From Hydrogenophaga sp. NFH-34 (GTDB lineage Bacteria; Pseudomonadota; Gammaproteobacteria; Burkholderiales; Burkholderiaceae_C), in assembly GCF_021401345.1 (NCBI RefSeq), contig NZ_JACBGE010000031.1, positions 1-47,537 of the forward strand: a stretch of DNA of 47,537 nt, read 5' to 3'. Position numbers and translations under genes: made by a program. The notes beneath the pieces were generated by a model that was not told the DNA's origin, ran no database searches, and saw only the letters and a list, made by a program, of their open reading frames with translations. Of the stretch, positions 14,788 to 22,451 are shown piece by piece (the first letter of the stretch is position 1; the number at the start of each line of letters is the position of its first letter).

Positions 14788-15783
14788 TCAGCGTGGCTGG
14801 AAGACGAAGCTGTCGCTGTAGATGTGGTCGACGCTGGCGCCGCGACCGATGAAGGCGGCCTTGGCGTCGGCGATCATGGCGGGCGAGCCGCAGAGGTAGA
14901 ACGCGGGTTCGGACAGGTCGTCCAGATCGGCCAGCACAGCGTCCTGCACGTAGCCGGTGCGGCCGTTCCAGCCGCTGCCGGCGCGCGAGAGCACGGGCAC
15001 GTAGCGGAACTCGTACAGGCGCTCGGCCCAGGCGGCGATCGCGTCGTGCAGGTAAAGGTCGTCTGGCGTGCGCGCGCCCCAGTAGAGGTGCACGGGCGGG
15101 CAGTCGTCGTCGTCCATCAGCGATTCGAGCATGCTCTTGATGGGCGCCAGGCCGGTGCCCGTGGCCACCATCACCAGCGGCCGCTCGTCTTCTTTGTGCA
15201 GGCGAAAGCTTCCCAGCGGGATCTCCACCGGCAGCCGGTCACCGGGCCGGAGCGCGGCGATCTGGCCGTCGGTGAAGTGACCGCCGGGAATGCGACGCAC
15301 GTGAAAGTCCACACGCTGCGCGTCGGGCCGCGAGGCCATGGAGAAGCTGCGGCAGCGCCCGTCGGGCAGGTGCACGTTCATGTACTGGCCCGGCTGGTAG
15401 ATCAGTTCCTGGCCGTCCGGCAGTTGCAGTTGCAGGTGCGTCACATCGTGGCCCAGGGAGGCCACCCCGAGCACCGTCGCCTCCACCTGGACCGGGTCGC
15501 TGCAGTGGCCGGGCGGCATGACGCTGATCACCAGGTCGCTGCGCGGGCGGGCCTGGCAGGCCAGCCCCACGCCCCGTGCGACCTCGTCTTCGGTCAGCGC
15601 CATGGGCAGCTCTTCGTAGTCCACCGTGCCATCGCGCACCTGCATGCGGCAGGTGCCGCAGCCGCCGAACGTGCATTCGTGCGGCAGTGCGATGCCCTGG
15701 CGCAGCGCCGCGTCGAGCACGGTTTCGTCCGGGGCGACCTCGAAGCGCGTTTCGCGCTCGATCCACAGTACCTCGAAGCCCAT
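14788..15783 (-). CDS. 2Fe-2S/FAD ferredoxin-NAD(P)H reductase
   Basis: A 331-residue iron-sulfur flavoprotein. An N-terminal plant-type ferredoxin domain carries Cys37, Cys42, Cys45 and Cys76 (CTFGGCGTC ... ACQ). The FAD domain contains RSFSMAS and GGHFTDG, and the NAD domain GTGLAPIKSML, YWGARTPDDLY and YLCGSP. This is the layout of reductase components of multicomponent oxygenases (phenol hydroxylase, toluate and CDP-6-deoxy-glucoseen reductase types). It probably passes electrons from NAD(P)H to the two free ferredoxins of the divergent operon, or directly to the di-iron protein; both are inference from context. Confidence 0.88.
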   Translation of the reverse strand: MGFEVLWIERETRFEVAPDETVLDAALRQGIALPHECTFGGCGTCRMQVRDGTVDYEELPMALTEDEVARGVGLACQARPRSDLVISVMPPGHCSDPVQVEATVLGVASLGHDVTHLQLQLPDGQELIYQPGQYMNVHLPDGRCRSFSMASRPDAQRVDFHVRRIPGGHFTDGQIAALRPGDRLPVEIPLGSFRLHKEDERPLVMVATGTGLAPIKSMLESLMDDDDCPPVHLYWGARTPDDLYLHDAIAAWAERLYEFRYVPVLSRAGSGWNGRTGYVQDAVLADLDDLSEPAFYLCGSPAMIADAKAAFIGRGASVDHIYSDSFVFQPR

Positions 15784-15808
15784 GAGCTGCTCTCCTGTGC
15801 CGTGTGGC

Positions 15809-16288
15809 TTACTTCTTGATGTCGGCCTGCACCAGGACGTCCAGGCCGTCGGCGGCCAGCAGGTCCTTCAGGGCTTGCAGCGCGGCCACGCCGCAGGCGG
15901 TGTCCTGCTCGCCGTTGCCGCCGCTCAGGCCGACGCCACCGACCACTTCGCCGTTGACCACGATGGGGAAGCCGCCGACGAACACGGCGAACTTGCCTTC
16001 AAAGCTCCACTGGATGCCGAAGGCTTCGTTGCCGGGCAGGGCGGGGCCGTTGGGCGGCGTGTTGAACAGGTGGGTGGAGCGCTTGTGGCCGGCGGCCGTG
16101 AAGGCCTTGTTCCAGGCAATCTGCGGGCCGGTCACGCGGGCGCTGTCCATGCGTTCGAGCACCAGCGGGAAGCCGCCTTCATCGGTGATGCACACGGTTT
16201 CGGGCACACCCAGTTCCTGGGCTTTGTCGAGGGCGGCGGCGGCCATGCGGCGCGCTTCGGGCAGTTGCAGTTTGAGGCTGGATTTCAT
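15809..16288 (-). CDS. GlcG/HbpS family (DUF336) protein
   Basis: A 159-residue protein of the GlcG/HbpS (DUF336) fold, recognised by KLQLPEARRMAAAALDKAQELG, ITDEGGFPLVLERMD and GGFPIVVNGEVVGGVGLSGG. Family members bind heme or cobalamin-like ligands (HbpS, PduO C-terminal domain) or accompany catabolic operons without a known reaction. There is no signal peptide when started at the ATG at 16288; an upstream TTG is less likely. It lies 48 nt downstream of the aldehyde dehydrogenase gene in the same operon. Function is unknown. Confidence 0.8.
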   Translation of the reverse strand: MKSSLKLQLPEARRMAAAALDKAQELGVPETVCITDEGGFPLVLERMDSARVTGPQIAWNKAFTAAGHKRSTHLFNTPPNGPALPGNEAFGIQWSFEGKFAVFVGGFPIVVNGEVVGGVGLSGGNGEQDTACGVAALQALKDLLAADGLDVLVQADIKK

Positions 16289-16336
16289 GGTTGTCTTTCT
16301 TTCTGTCAAGCAGGGCGTGGGCGACGCGGCGATGGC

Positions 16337-17788
16337 TCAGAGGCCGCGGTAGATCACCTTGGTCTGGGTGAAGAACTCCAGGCCGACGCGGCCGGACTCG
16401 CGGAAGGTCGAGGTGCTGGAGTTCTTCATGCCGCCGAAGGGCGCGTTGACCAGGTTGCCGGTGGTGGTGCGGTTGATCTTCACGGTGCCGGACTGGATCT
16501 CGTTGGTGAAGCGGTGGATGTAGCGCACGTTCTGCGTGGCGATGGCTGCGGACAGGCCGTACTCGCTGTCGTTGGCCATGGCCAGCGCGTGCTCGAAGTC
16601 CTCGGCTTCGATGATCGCGATCACGGGGCCGAAGATCTCTTCGCGGGCGATGCGCATCTTCTGCGTCACGTTGTCGAAGATCGCGGGCATCACGTAGTAA
16701 CCGTGCTCGTACTCGCCGGTGTGCAGGTGCTCGCCGCCGCACAGCAGGCGCGCTTCCTGTTTGCCGACCTCGATGTAGGACAGCACGGTGTCGAGCTGCT
16801 TGGCCGTGGCCAGCGGGCCCAGGTCCATGCCGGGCTGGTCGCCCCGGCCGATCTTGAGTGTCTTGACCTTGGCCACCAGCTTGGTGGTGAAGGCTTCGCG
16901 CACGGCCTTGACCACGATCACGCGGCTGGTACCGGTGCAGGCCTGCCCGGTGAGCGAGAAACCGCCCTTGATGGCCAGGTCAACGGCCTTGTCGAGGTCG
17001 GCGTCTTCCATCACCAGCAGCGGGTTCTTGCCGCCCAGCTCCATCTGCAGCCGGGTGGTCAGGTGCACCGTGCGGTGGATGTGCATGCCCGCCTGGGTGG
17101 AGCCGGTGAAGGAGATCGCGCGGATCGCCTGCGAGGTGGTGATGATCGGGCCCACGTCGCCGGCCTTGCCGGTGACGTAGTTGATCACGCCCTTGGGCAG
17201 GCCGGCGTGGATCAGCGCTTCGACCAGGCGCAGGCCGCTCAAGGGCGCGTCGGACGAGGGCTTGAACACCACGGTGTTGCCGGTGACCAGTGCCGGCGCG
17301 ATCTTGCGCGCCGGGATCGAGGCCGGGAAGTTCCAGGGCGAGATGACCGAGACCACGCCCAGCGGCTCGCGCTGGCTGAACACGGCCATGTCGGCGTCGT
17401 CCTGGGGGTAGCTTTCACCACCGAAGGTCTGGCCTTCGGTGGCATAGAAGCGGAAGGTCTGGGCAGCACGCAGGAATTCGTCCTTGCCGAGCGCGACGGA
17501 CTTGCCCTCTTCACGGCTGAGCTCTTCACCGAAACGCTGGGCGTTGTCTTCCAGGTAGTCGGCGGCCTTGTTCAGCAGGCGCGCGCGCTGGCCGATCGGC
17601 GTCTTGCGCCAGAGTTCGAAGGCGGTGGACGCTGCATTGACGGCGTCTTCGGCGTCGAGGGCCGACGACGACTGGAAACGGCCCACCACCTCGCGCGTGT
17701 CGGCGGGGTTGATGTTGTCGAAGGTGCGGCCGTTGCGGCACCGGATCCATTCACCGTCGATGAAGTTCAGGAATTCTTCTGTCTGCAT
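16337..17788 (-). CDS. NAD(P)+-dependent aldehyde dehydrogenase
   Basis: A 483-residue ALDH-superfamily enzyme. Catalytic residues visible are Cys284 (GQACTGTSR), Glu250 (MELGGKNP), Asn153 (SPWNFP) and Lys176 (VVFKPSS), plus the cofactor turn FTGSTQAG. The sequence resembles alpha-ketoglutarate-semialdehyde, succinate-semialdehyde and vanillin-type dehydrogenases; the substrate cannot be set from sequence. In this operon it probably oxidises an aldehyde released by the di-iron oxygenase. The ATG at 17788 gives the normal family N-terminus (FIDGEWI). Confidence 0.92.
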   Translation of the reverse strand: MQTEEFLNFIDGEWIRCRNGRTFDNINPADTREVVGRFQSSSALDAEDAVNAASTAFELWRKTPIGQRARLLNKAADYLEDNAQRFGEELSREEGKSVALGKDEFLRAAQTFRFYATEGQTFGGESYPQDDADMAVFSQREPLGVVSVISPWNFPASIPARKIAPALVTGNTVVFKPSSDAPLSGLRLVEALIHAGLPKGVINYVTGKAGDVGPIITTSQAIRAISFTGSTQAGMHIHRTVHLTTRLQMELGGKNPLLVMEDADLDKAVDLAIKGGFSLTGQACTGTSRVIVVKAVREAFTTKLVAKVKTLKIGRGDQPGMDLGPLATAKQLDTVLSYIEVGKQEARLLCGGEHLHTGEYEHGYYVMPAIFDNVTQKMRIAREEIFGPVIAIIEAEDFEHALAMANDSEYGLSAAIATQNVRYIHRFTNEIQSGTVKINRTTTGNLVNAPFGGMKNSSTSTFRESGRVGLEFFTQTKVIYRGL

Positions 17789-17880
17789 GGCGTGCTGCTT
17801 GGGAAATCGGGGGAGGGGCAGCCGGGTGGCGCGCGGCCTGCGCGGAAGTGCTGTGCCGCACCGCGCGCCACCCGGTTGCA

Positions 17881-18600
17881 TCAGGCGGCCAGGGCCGGTT
17901 CTTCCTTGGCGACGTAGTCGTTGTAGAGCGCGGTGGTGTAGAGCAGGCGCATCTGGGCGCCGATCTCGCAGATCTTCAGGCAGCGCTGTTGCAGCTCGAC
18001 CGTGTTGGCGTGCTCCAGCACGATCTGGTAGCCGCGCTCGCCGTGGATTTCGTCGGACACGATGTGCAGGTCGAAGAATTCGACCTCTTCATCGGTGAAG
18101 CCGTACTTCTCACGCAGCGTGGGCGTCTGCTTGCGGTAGATGGAAGGCACCTGCGATTCCAGGCCCACCACCAGGCCGGCGACGGCCACCACGGGGTCTT
18201 CACGCATCGCCACGGCGTAGCACCAGGCTTGCAGGCCCCGGGTCGTGGGCGACATGTTGTCGGGGTCGACCACGCGCTCGCGGGTGGTGCCGCAGGCTTC
18301 GGCGAAGCGGATCAGCAAGTCGGTGTGGCGGTCGCCACCGATTTCCTCTTCGTACATGTTGGCCAGCAGGAAGTCCTTGGCCTCGGTCATGTGATCGGGC
18401 GTGCGGGCGTACAGGTACCCCAGGTAGTCGGCGAAGGGGCCGACGTAGTGGTAGTGGTTCTCGGCCCAGCGGGCGAGGTGGTCACGGCTGAGCGTGCCGC
18501 CGGCCCAGGCGAGGCTGAAAGGCGACTGGTTCGCGCTCTTGCCCTTGATGGCGTTTTCGAGGGCGGTCCGGAATTCGTCGCGGTTCATCAGTTGAGGCAT
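17881..18600 (-). CDS. Heme-oxygenase-like di-iron oxygenase (HDO; TenA/PqqC/CADD fold)
   Basis: A 239-residue all-helical protein. The six ligands typical of CADD-like HDO enzymes can be placed: Glu85 and His92 (EEEIGGDRH), Glu148 (GLESQVPSIY), and His179, Asp183, His186 (DLHIVSDEIH). The spacings E-x6-H and H-x3-D-x2-H match that family, which includes CADD, UndA, BesC and SznF. TenA and PqqC lack this full set, so a di-iron oxygenase is more likely than a thiaminase. A strong AAGGAG box 7 nt before the ATG fixes the start. It is the first gene of the minus-strand operon, behind a promoter overlapped by a GTATACnGTATAC operator. Substrate unknown. Confidence 0.85.
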   Translation of the reverse strand: MPQLMNRDEFRTALENAIKGKSANQSPFSLAWAGGTLSRDHLARWAENHYHYVGPFADYLGYLYARTPDHMTEAKDFLLANMYEEEIGGDRHTDLLIRFAEACGTTRERVVDPDNMSPTTRGLQAWCYAVAMREDPVVAVAGLVVGLESQVPSIYRKQTPTLREKYGFTDEEVEFFDLHIVSDEIHGERGYQIVLEHANTVELQQRCLKICEIGAQMRLLYTTALYNDYVAKEEPALAA

Positions 18601-18674
18601 GGAAGGACTCCTTGACAGAGGGTGGTGGGGTGGGTGGCGCTGCCGGTGCCGGGAGGCGATGGGATCCTAGCAAC

Positions 18675-18687
18675 GTATACAGTATAC
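18675..18687. promoter_or_regulatory. GntR-type operator, HDO-operon side
   Basis: Perfect palindrome GTATACAGTATAC. On the minus strand it contains TATACT, a good -10, with TCGACT 16 nt upstream as a fair -35. A bound repressor would therefore block transcription of the di-iron oxygenase operon. The same 13-mer recurs at 18762. Confidence 0.75.
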
Positions 18688-18746
18688 AAACATACTTGGC
18701 GAAGTCGAGCGGTGACAGTGAATCCCGGGGAAATGACGGTCAGCGC

Positions 18747-18775
18747 TTGGACGTCGTTAAAGTATACTGTATACT
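18747..18775 (+). promoter_or_regulatory. Promoter of the ferredoxin operon with overlapping operator
   Basis: The -35 TTGGAC (18747-18752), a 17-nt spacer and the -10 TATACT (18770-18775) form a good sigma-70 promoter. The perfect palindrome GTATACTGTATAC (18762-18774) covers the spacer and -10, so repressor binding and RNA polymerase binding should exclude each other. Confidence 0.78.
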
Positions 18776-18821
18776 GAAAACTTGCAGACGCCAAGAATTC
18801 TTTCAATCCCGGAGTGATTCC

Positions 18822-19112
18822 ATGCCCATCGTCACGTTTCACAAGAACGGCCAGGTCTACCGCGACGAAGTCAAGAGTGGCGCCAACCTCGTCGTGCGCG
18901 CCGGCATCCGGGAGTTCCCGTTTCCGCACCTCAAGTACGAATGCGGCATGGGCAAGTGCTCCAAGTGCGCGACGCGCGTGCTGGCGGGTGCCGAGCACCT
19001 GCCGCCGCCCAATTGGAAAGAGAAGAAGCAGTTGGGCGACCGCCTTGCCGAGGGCTACCGCCTGACCTGCCAGCTCTGGCTGGAGCACGACATCGAGCTG
19101 GCCCAGGACTGA
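18822..19112 (+). CDS. Plant-type 2Fe-2S ferredoxin (first)
   Basis: A 96-residue ferredoxin with the CX4CX2C ... C ligand set Cys41, Cys46, Cys49 and Cys83 (ECGMGKCSKC ... LTCQ). It resembles small electron carriers of oxygenase systems. First gene of the plus-strand operon, with a GGAGTG box before the ATG and a repressible promoter directly upstream. It probably receives electrons from the 2Fe-2S/FAD reductase encoded on the other strand. It is clearly different from the second ferredoxin (YECGMGKC against KCGGGLC), so the two are unlikely to be a recent duplication. Confidence 0.9.
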   Translation: MPIVTFHKNGQVYRDEVKSGANLVVRAGIREFPFPHLKYECGMGKCSKCATRVLAGAEHLPPPNWKEKKQLGDRLAEGYRLTCQLWLEHDIELAQD

Positions 19113-19214
19113 GAGGCCGAGAGGAAATCGATCGTGCCCTTGCGGGCAGGCCCCATTCCCTCCCAGCCTCTGAGCGCCAGCGGATTCCCCTTCCCCACCT
19201 TCCAGGACATTGCC

Positions 19215-19541
19215 ATGTATGTGATCTTGACTTCCAAGCCCGGACAGTTCCGCAGCGAACCCAGCGAAGGGCTGGTGCCGGTGGAGGCGTACGACTACGT
19301 CTTCTATGGCCGCGTGAAGGCGCGTTTTCTGGTGGCCGAGTTGCTGCAGCCGACCCGCATCCGGGTGATCGACGAGACCGAGCCGGTCACCATCAACAGC
19401 GTGCCGACCAAGTTCCTGGAACGTTTTGAAGACTTGGACAGCGCGCGCCGCGAGCTGCGCCATCTGTGCGCCTTCGGCAGCATGAAGGCCGAACTCGCGC
19501 CCATCGATCCGGCACGCTTCGCTGAACGGGTGGTGGCATGA
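19215..19541 (+). CDS. Uncharacterised 108-residue protein between two ferredoxins
   Basis: I do not recognise this protein. It is 108 residues, soluble, without cysteines in a motif (a single Cys in HLCAFGSM) and without a signal peptide. The N-terminus is beta-rich (MYVILTSKPGQFRSE, YDYVFYGRVKARFLVAEL, RIRVIDE) and the C-terminus helical (FLERFEDLDSARRELRHL). The start has an AGGA box. Its last codon overlaps the start of the second ferredoxin (ATGA), so the two are translationally coupled. A small accessory or coupling subunit of the oxygenase system is a guess from context. Confidence 0.75.
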   Translation: MYVILTSKPGQFRSEPSEGLVPVEAYDYVFYGRVKARFLVAELLQPTRIRVIDETEPVTINSVPTKFLERFEDLDSARRELRHLCAFGSMKAELAPIDPARFAERVVA

Positions 19542-19822
19542 GCACGGTGCAGATCACGTTCCTGACGAATGCGGGCAAACAGGTCCAGGCGCCGGAGAAC
19601 AGCAACCTGCTGCGCGTGTCGCTGCGGGAAAAGGGCGGTATTCCGTTCAAGTGCGGGGGCGGCCTGTGCGGCACCTGCAAGTGCCGCATCGAGGAGGGCC
19701 TGGCGAACACCGACGACGTCAAGGCCAAGGAGCGCAAGCACCTGAGCGAAGCGGACCTGGCCGCGGGCTACCGCATGGCTTGCCAGACCTTCGTGAAGGG
19801 CGACATCGCCGTGTCGTGGTGA
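19538..19822 (+). CDS. Plant-type 2Fe-2S ferredoxin (second)
   Basis: A 94-residue ferredoxin with cluster ligands Cys39, Cys44, Cys47 and Cys82 (KCGGGLCGTC ... ACQTF) and an additional Cys49. Start and stop overlap both neighbours (ATGA with the 108-residue gene, TGATG with the exporter gene), so translation of the operon is tightly coupled. With the reductase's own ferredoxin domain this is the third 2Fe-2S module in the locus. Confidence 0.9.
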   Translation: MSTVQITFLTNAGKQVQAPENSNLLRVSLREKGGIPFKCGGGLCGTCKCRIEEGLANTDDVKAKERKHLSEADLAAGYRMACQTFVKGDIAVSW

Positions 19823-20583
19823 TGGCCATGGACTGGCTGTCTGCCGAAGTGGCCCAGGGGGTGAGCGGCGGGCACTACCTGGCCGCCGGGGTGCTGGTGC
19901 TCATCGGCGCCTGCCTACAGGGCGTGAGCGGGTTGGGCTTTGCCATGTTCAGCGCGCCGCTGGCCGCGATGTGGTTTCCGGAGCTGGTGCCGGGCCCGCT
20001 GCTGGTGCTCAGTTGCCCGCTGGCGCTCATGGGCGGCCTGCGCGATCGCGAAGCGATCGAATGGCGGCTGGCCGGCATGGGCGTGGCCGGGCGGCTGGGC
20101 GGCACGGTGCTGGCGGCGGCCTGCCTGGTGTTGCTGTCGGTGAAGACGCTGTCGCTGATGTTTGCGCTGCTCATCCTCACCGGCGTCAGCCTGAGCCTCA
20201 CCGGCTGGCGCGTGCTGCCAACGCGGCGCAGCATGGCCATGGCCGGCCTCGCTTCGGGAATGATGGGCACCATCACCTCGGCCGGCGCCCCCCCTTTCGC
20301 CATCGCCATGCAGAACATGGGCGCGGCGCAACTGCGCGGCACCATCGGCGCCATCTTCTTCATCGGCTCGGTGGTGTCCATCACCGTGCTCACGGCGGTC
20401 GGGCGCATGGGGGCGCACGAATACCTGCTGAGCGCCCTGCTGATGCCCTGGATGTTCGCGGGCTTCTTCGCCTCCAACCCCATCAAGCGGCACGTGCCGG
20501 CTCCGCTGGTGCGCAGGCTGCTGCTCGCCATGGCGGCCGCCGGGGCGCTGGTCGTGCTGTTCCGTACCTTGTTCGCAGCCTGA
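19822..20583 (+). CDS. TauE/SafE-family membrane permease
   Basis: A 253-residue integral membrane protein with about eight hydrophobic helices and the TauE/SafE repeat hallmarks GVSGLGFAMFSAPL and MMGTITSAGAPPFAIAMQ. The family exports or imports sulfite, sulfoacetate and other small anions. Its start overlaps the stop of the ferredoxin gene; an ATG two codons later is also possible. In this operon it may expel an anionic product, perhaps sulfur-containing, but no other gene here points to sulfonate metabolism. Confidence 0.85.
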   Translation: MAMDWLSAEVAQGVSGGHYLAAGVLVLIGACLQGVSGLGFAMFSAPLAAMWFPELVPGPLLVLSCPLALMGGLRDREAIEWRLAGMGVAGRLGGTVLAAACLVLLSVKTLSLMFALLILTGVSLSLTGWRVLPTRRSMAMAGLASGMMGTITSAGAPPFAIAMQNMGAAQLRGTIGAIFFIGSVVSITVLTAVGRMGAHEYLLSALLMPWMFAGFFASNPIKRHVPAPLVRRLLLAMAAAGALVVLFRTLFAA

Positions 20584-20594
20584 GGATTTCTGCC

Positions 20595-21518
20595 ATGCAA
20601 CACATTACCGACGCCATCGTCGACGCCACCATCACCCCGGAAGACGCGCAGGTCGTGCTTCAGGACGCCTTTGAATGCTTTGGCCGCAGCGAAGCGGCGA
20701 TGCAGGAGCGTGTGCGCACCGAAGCCCAGGGCATCAAGCTGTCGACGCTGGGGGCGGTGATTCCTGGGCAGCAGGTGGCCGGCGCGAAGGTCTACACCAC
20801 CATCCAGGGCCAGTTCACTTTCGTGATTCTGCTGTTCTCGACCGAGGACGGTCGCGCGCTCGCGTCCTTTGACGCGGGGGCCATCACCCGTCTGCGCACC
20901 GCGGCCTGTTCGGTGATCGCGGCGCGCCGGCTGGCGCGTGCCGATGCCAAACGGCTGGCGCTGTTCGGCGCGGGCGTGCAGGGCCGCATGCACGCGGTGC
21001 AGATGGCGGGGGCGTTTGCGCTGGAAGAGATCCGCGTGTTCGACCCCTACGCGCCGGCGGATCTGGTGCCGCAGCTCGAAGCCGCCTGCGGCACGGCGGT
21101 GCGCCTGGCGACCCCGGAGGAGGCGGTGGCCGGCGCCGACATCGTGGTCACCGCCTCGCGTTCGACGACACCGCTGTTCGGGGGCGACCAGCTCGCGCCC
21201 GGCAGCTTCGTTGCCGCCATCGGCTCCAGCCTGCCCCACACACGCGAACTGGACGACCGCGCGCTCGAACGGGCGAGCTGCATCGCGGTCGAGTGGCGCC
21301 CGCAGACTCTGCGTGAAGCGGGCGACCTGGTGCTCGCCGCCCCGGGCCTGGTGCGTGACGACCAACTGGTGGAGCTGGGCGAGCTGCTGACCGGCGTGCA
21401 CCCGGGGCGCCGCCATGCCGACGAAATCACGCTCTACAAATCGGTGGGCGTGGGGCTGGAAGACATTGCGCTGGCCGGTCTGGTCTGGAAAAGACTGAGC
21501 TCACCCCTGCGGCGCTGA
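20595..21518 (+). CDS. Ornithine cyclodeaminase / mu-crystallin family protein
   Basis: A 307-residue NAD(P)-binding protein of the OCD/mu-crystallin family: cofactor motif LFGAGVQGRMH, FDAGAITRLRTAA in the substrate-binding region, VVTASRSTTPLF and ITLYKSVGVGLEDIA. Members include ornithine cyclodeaminase, alanine dehydrogenase, ketimine reductase and imine-forming enzymes of small amino acids, so reaction and substrate are open. In context it could reduce a cyclic imine or deaminate an amino-acid-like intermediate. A TGAGGA box precedes the ATG. Last gene of the plus-strand operon. Confidence 0.88.
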   Translation: MQHITDAIVDATITPEDAQVVLQDAFECFGRSEAAMQERVRTEAQGIKLSTLGAVIPGQQVAGAKVYTTIQGQFTFVILLFSTEDGRALASFDAGAITRLRTAACSVIAARRLARADAKRLALFGAGVQGRMHAVQMAGAFALEEIRVFDPYAPADLVPQLEAACGTAVRLATPEEAVAGADIVVTASRSTTPLFGGDQLAPGSFVAAIGSSLPHTRELDDRALERASCIAVEWRPQTLREAGDLVLAAPGLVRDDQLVELGELLTGVHPGRRHADEITLYKSVGVGLEDIALAGLVWKRLSSPLRR

Positions 21519-21526
21519 CGCGCATT

Positions 21527-21588
21527 CCCCCCTCCCAGCGCCGAAGGCGCGCCAGAGAGGGGGAAGGCGCGTCAGCGCCGCAGGGGGG
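21527..21588. repeat. Interspersed palindromic element, copy 2
   Basis: CCCCCCTCCCAGCGCCG ... GCGCCAGAGAGGGGG ... GCGTCAGCGCCG ... AGGGGGG. Same architecture as the copy at 13909-13971, again between a plus-strand and a minus-strand gene end and finishing 2 nt before the minus-strand stop codon. The arm bases differ between copies in a compensated way (GGCGC/GCCGC against GCCGA/GGCGC), which suggests that the fold is what is kept. Confidence 0.75.
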
Positions 21589-21590
21589 CT

Positions 21591-22244
21591 TCAAGGTTCC
21601 ATCTGCGCCGCGTTGTACACGTGGCGCATGGCGAGCAGCGACGCGAGTTCGGCGTCGCCCTTGATCACGGCGCGCAGGATGGCAGCGTGTTCGTCCCAGT
21701 TCTGCTGCCCGCGCTCGCGGTTGAGCGGGGTGAACAGTAGCGCCGTGCGGTCGCGCAGCGAGCGCATGATGTCCTGCAGCACGGAATTGGCGGCGATGCT
21801 GCCCAGCGCGTCGTGGAAGCGCTGGTTCATCAGCAGCAGCGTGGCGTGATCGGCCGAGGTGGCCAGGCGCGTGCCCTCGGCCAGGATCTTTTCCATGTCG
21901 GCGATCTGCCGCTCGTCGTGGCGCTGGGCCGCGAGTTTGGCGTTCAGGCCTTCGAGCGTGGCACGCACTTCGACAAGTTCGCGCACCTGCTCGGGGCTGA
22001 AGGCGGTGACCGAAGCGCCGCGGCGCGGCTCGATGGTCACCAGGCCTTCGGCGGCCAGTTGCCGCAAGGCTTCACGGACCGGCATGCGGGAGACGCCCAG
22101 CTCGTCCGAGAGACGGCTCTCCACCAGCCGTTCACCCGGGGGAATGGCGCCGCTGAGGATGCGCTCGCGCAGGGCCTGGACCACCAGGGTGGTCAGCGGC
22201 GAGTGCGCTGCCCCCAGGGTTGCCTCCTTTTTGGGTAGGTTCAT
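21591..22244 (-). CDS. GntR-family (FCD) transcriptional regulator
   Basis: A 217-residue regulator with an N-terminal winged helix (LRERILSGAIPPGERLVESRLSDELGVSRMPVREALRQLAAEGLV, about 22-66) and a C-terminal FCD ligand-binding domain. His residues in MNQRFHDAL and WDEHAAIL, and in MRHVYNAA near the end, fit the metal/carboxylate site of FCD proteins. It probably binds the GTATACnGTATAC sites in this region; FCD regulators of the VanR/NanR type use related half-sites. The ligand is likely an acid from the pathway. A weaker copy of the operator lies upstream of its own gene. Confidence 0.9.
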   Translation of the reverse strand: MNLPKKEATLGAAHSPLTTLVVQALRERILSGAIPPGERLVESRLSDELGVSRMPVREALRQLAAEGLVTIEPRRGASVTAFSPEQVRELVEVRATLEGLNAKLAAQRHDERQIADMEKILAEGTRLATSADHATLLLMNQRFHDALGSIAANSVLQDIMRSLRDRTALLFTPLNRERGQQNWDEHAAILRAVIKGDAELASLLAMRHVYNAAQMEP

Positions 22245-22302
22245 GGAGCCTTCGATGAACGTTCGAGAGTCGGGACGGGGCAGCCCATGCCGGCGCCGTC
22301 TT

Positions 22303-22315
22303 GGATACTGAATTC
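22303..22315. promoter_or_regulatory. Weak GntR-type operator upstream of gntR
   Basis: GGATACTGAATTC agrees with GTATACTGTATAC at 10 of 13 positions. It is 59 nt upstream of the regulator's ATG and would allow autoregulation. It is the weakest of the six sites and could be chance. Confidence 0.4.
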
Positions 22316-22383
22316 TATGCGAGCACCCGCTCTGCGCTCAGGGCTGGCGGTGCCGTGAAGGATGACGAAAATCATGGGCCCAT

Positions 22384-22412
22384 AAAAAAGACCGCGCCGG
22401 GAAGGCGCGGTC
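22384..22412 (-). terminator. Intrinsic terminator after the porin gene
   Basis: A perfect 9-bp stem (GACCGCGCC / GGCGCGGTC) with a 5-nt loop, followed on the minus strand by a run of six T. This is a strong rho-independent terminator for the permease-porin transcript. Confidence 0.92.
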
Positions 22413-22451
22413 AAACGGTCATGAAAAAGAAAGCTGCGTGCCGGAAGCGGC

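Noticed and set aside
15626..17917. Long plus-strand open frame opposite the reductase, GlcG and ALDH genes
   Set aside because: Shadow of three recognisable minus-strand genes; no domain or start signal of its own.
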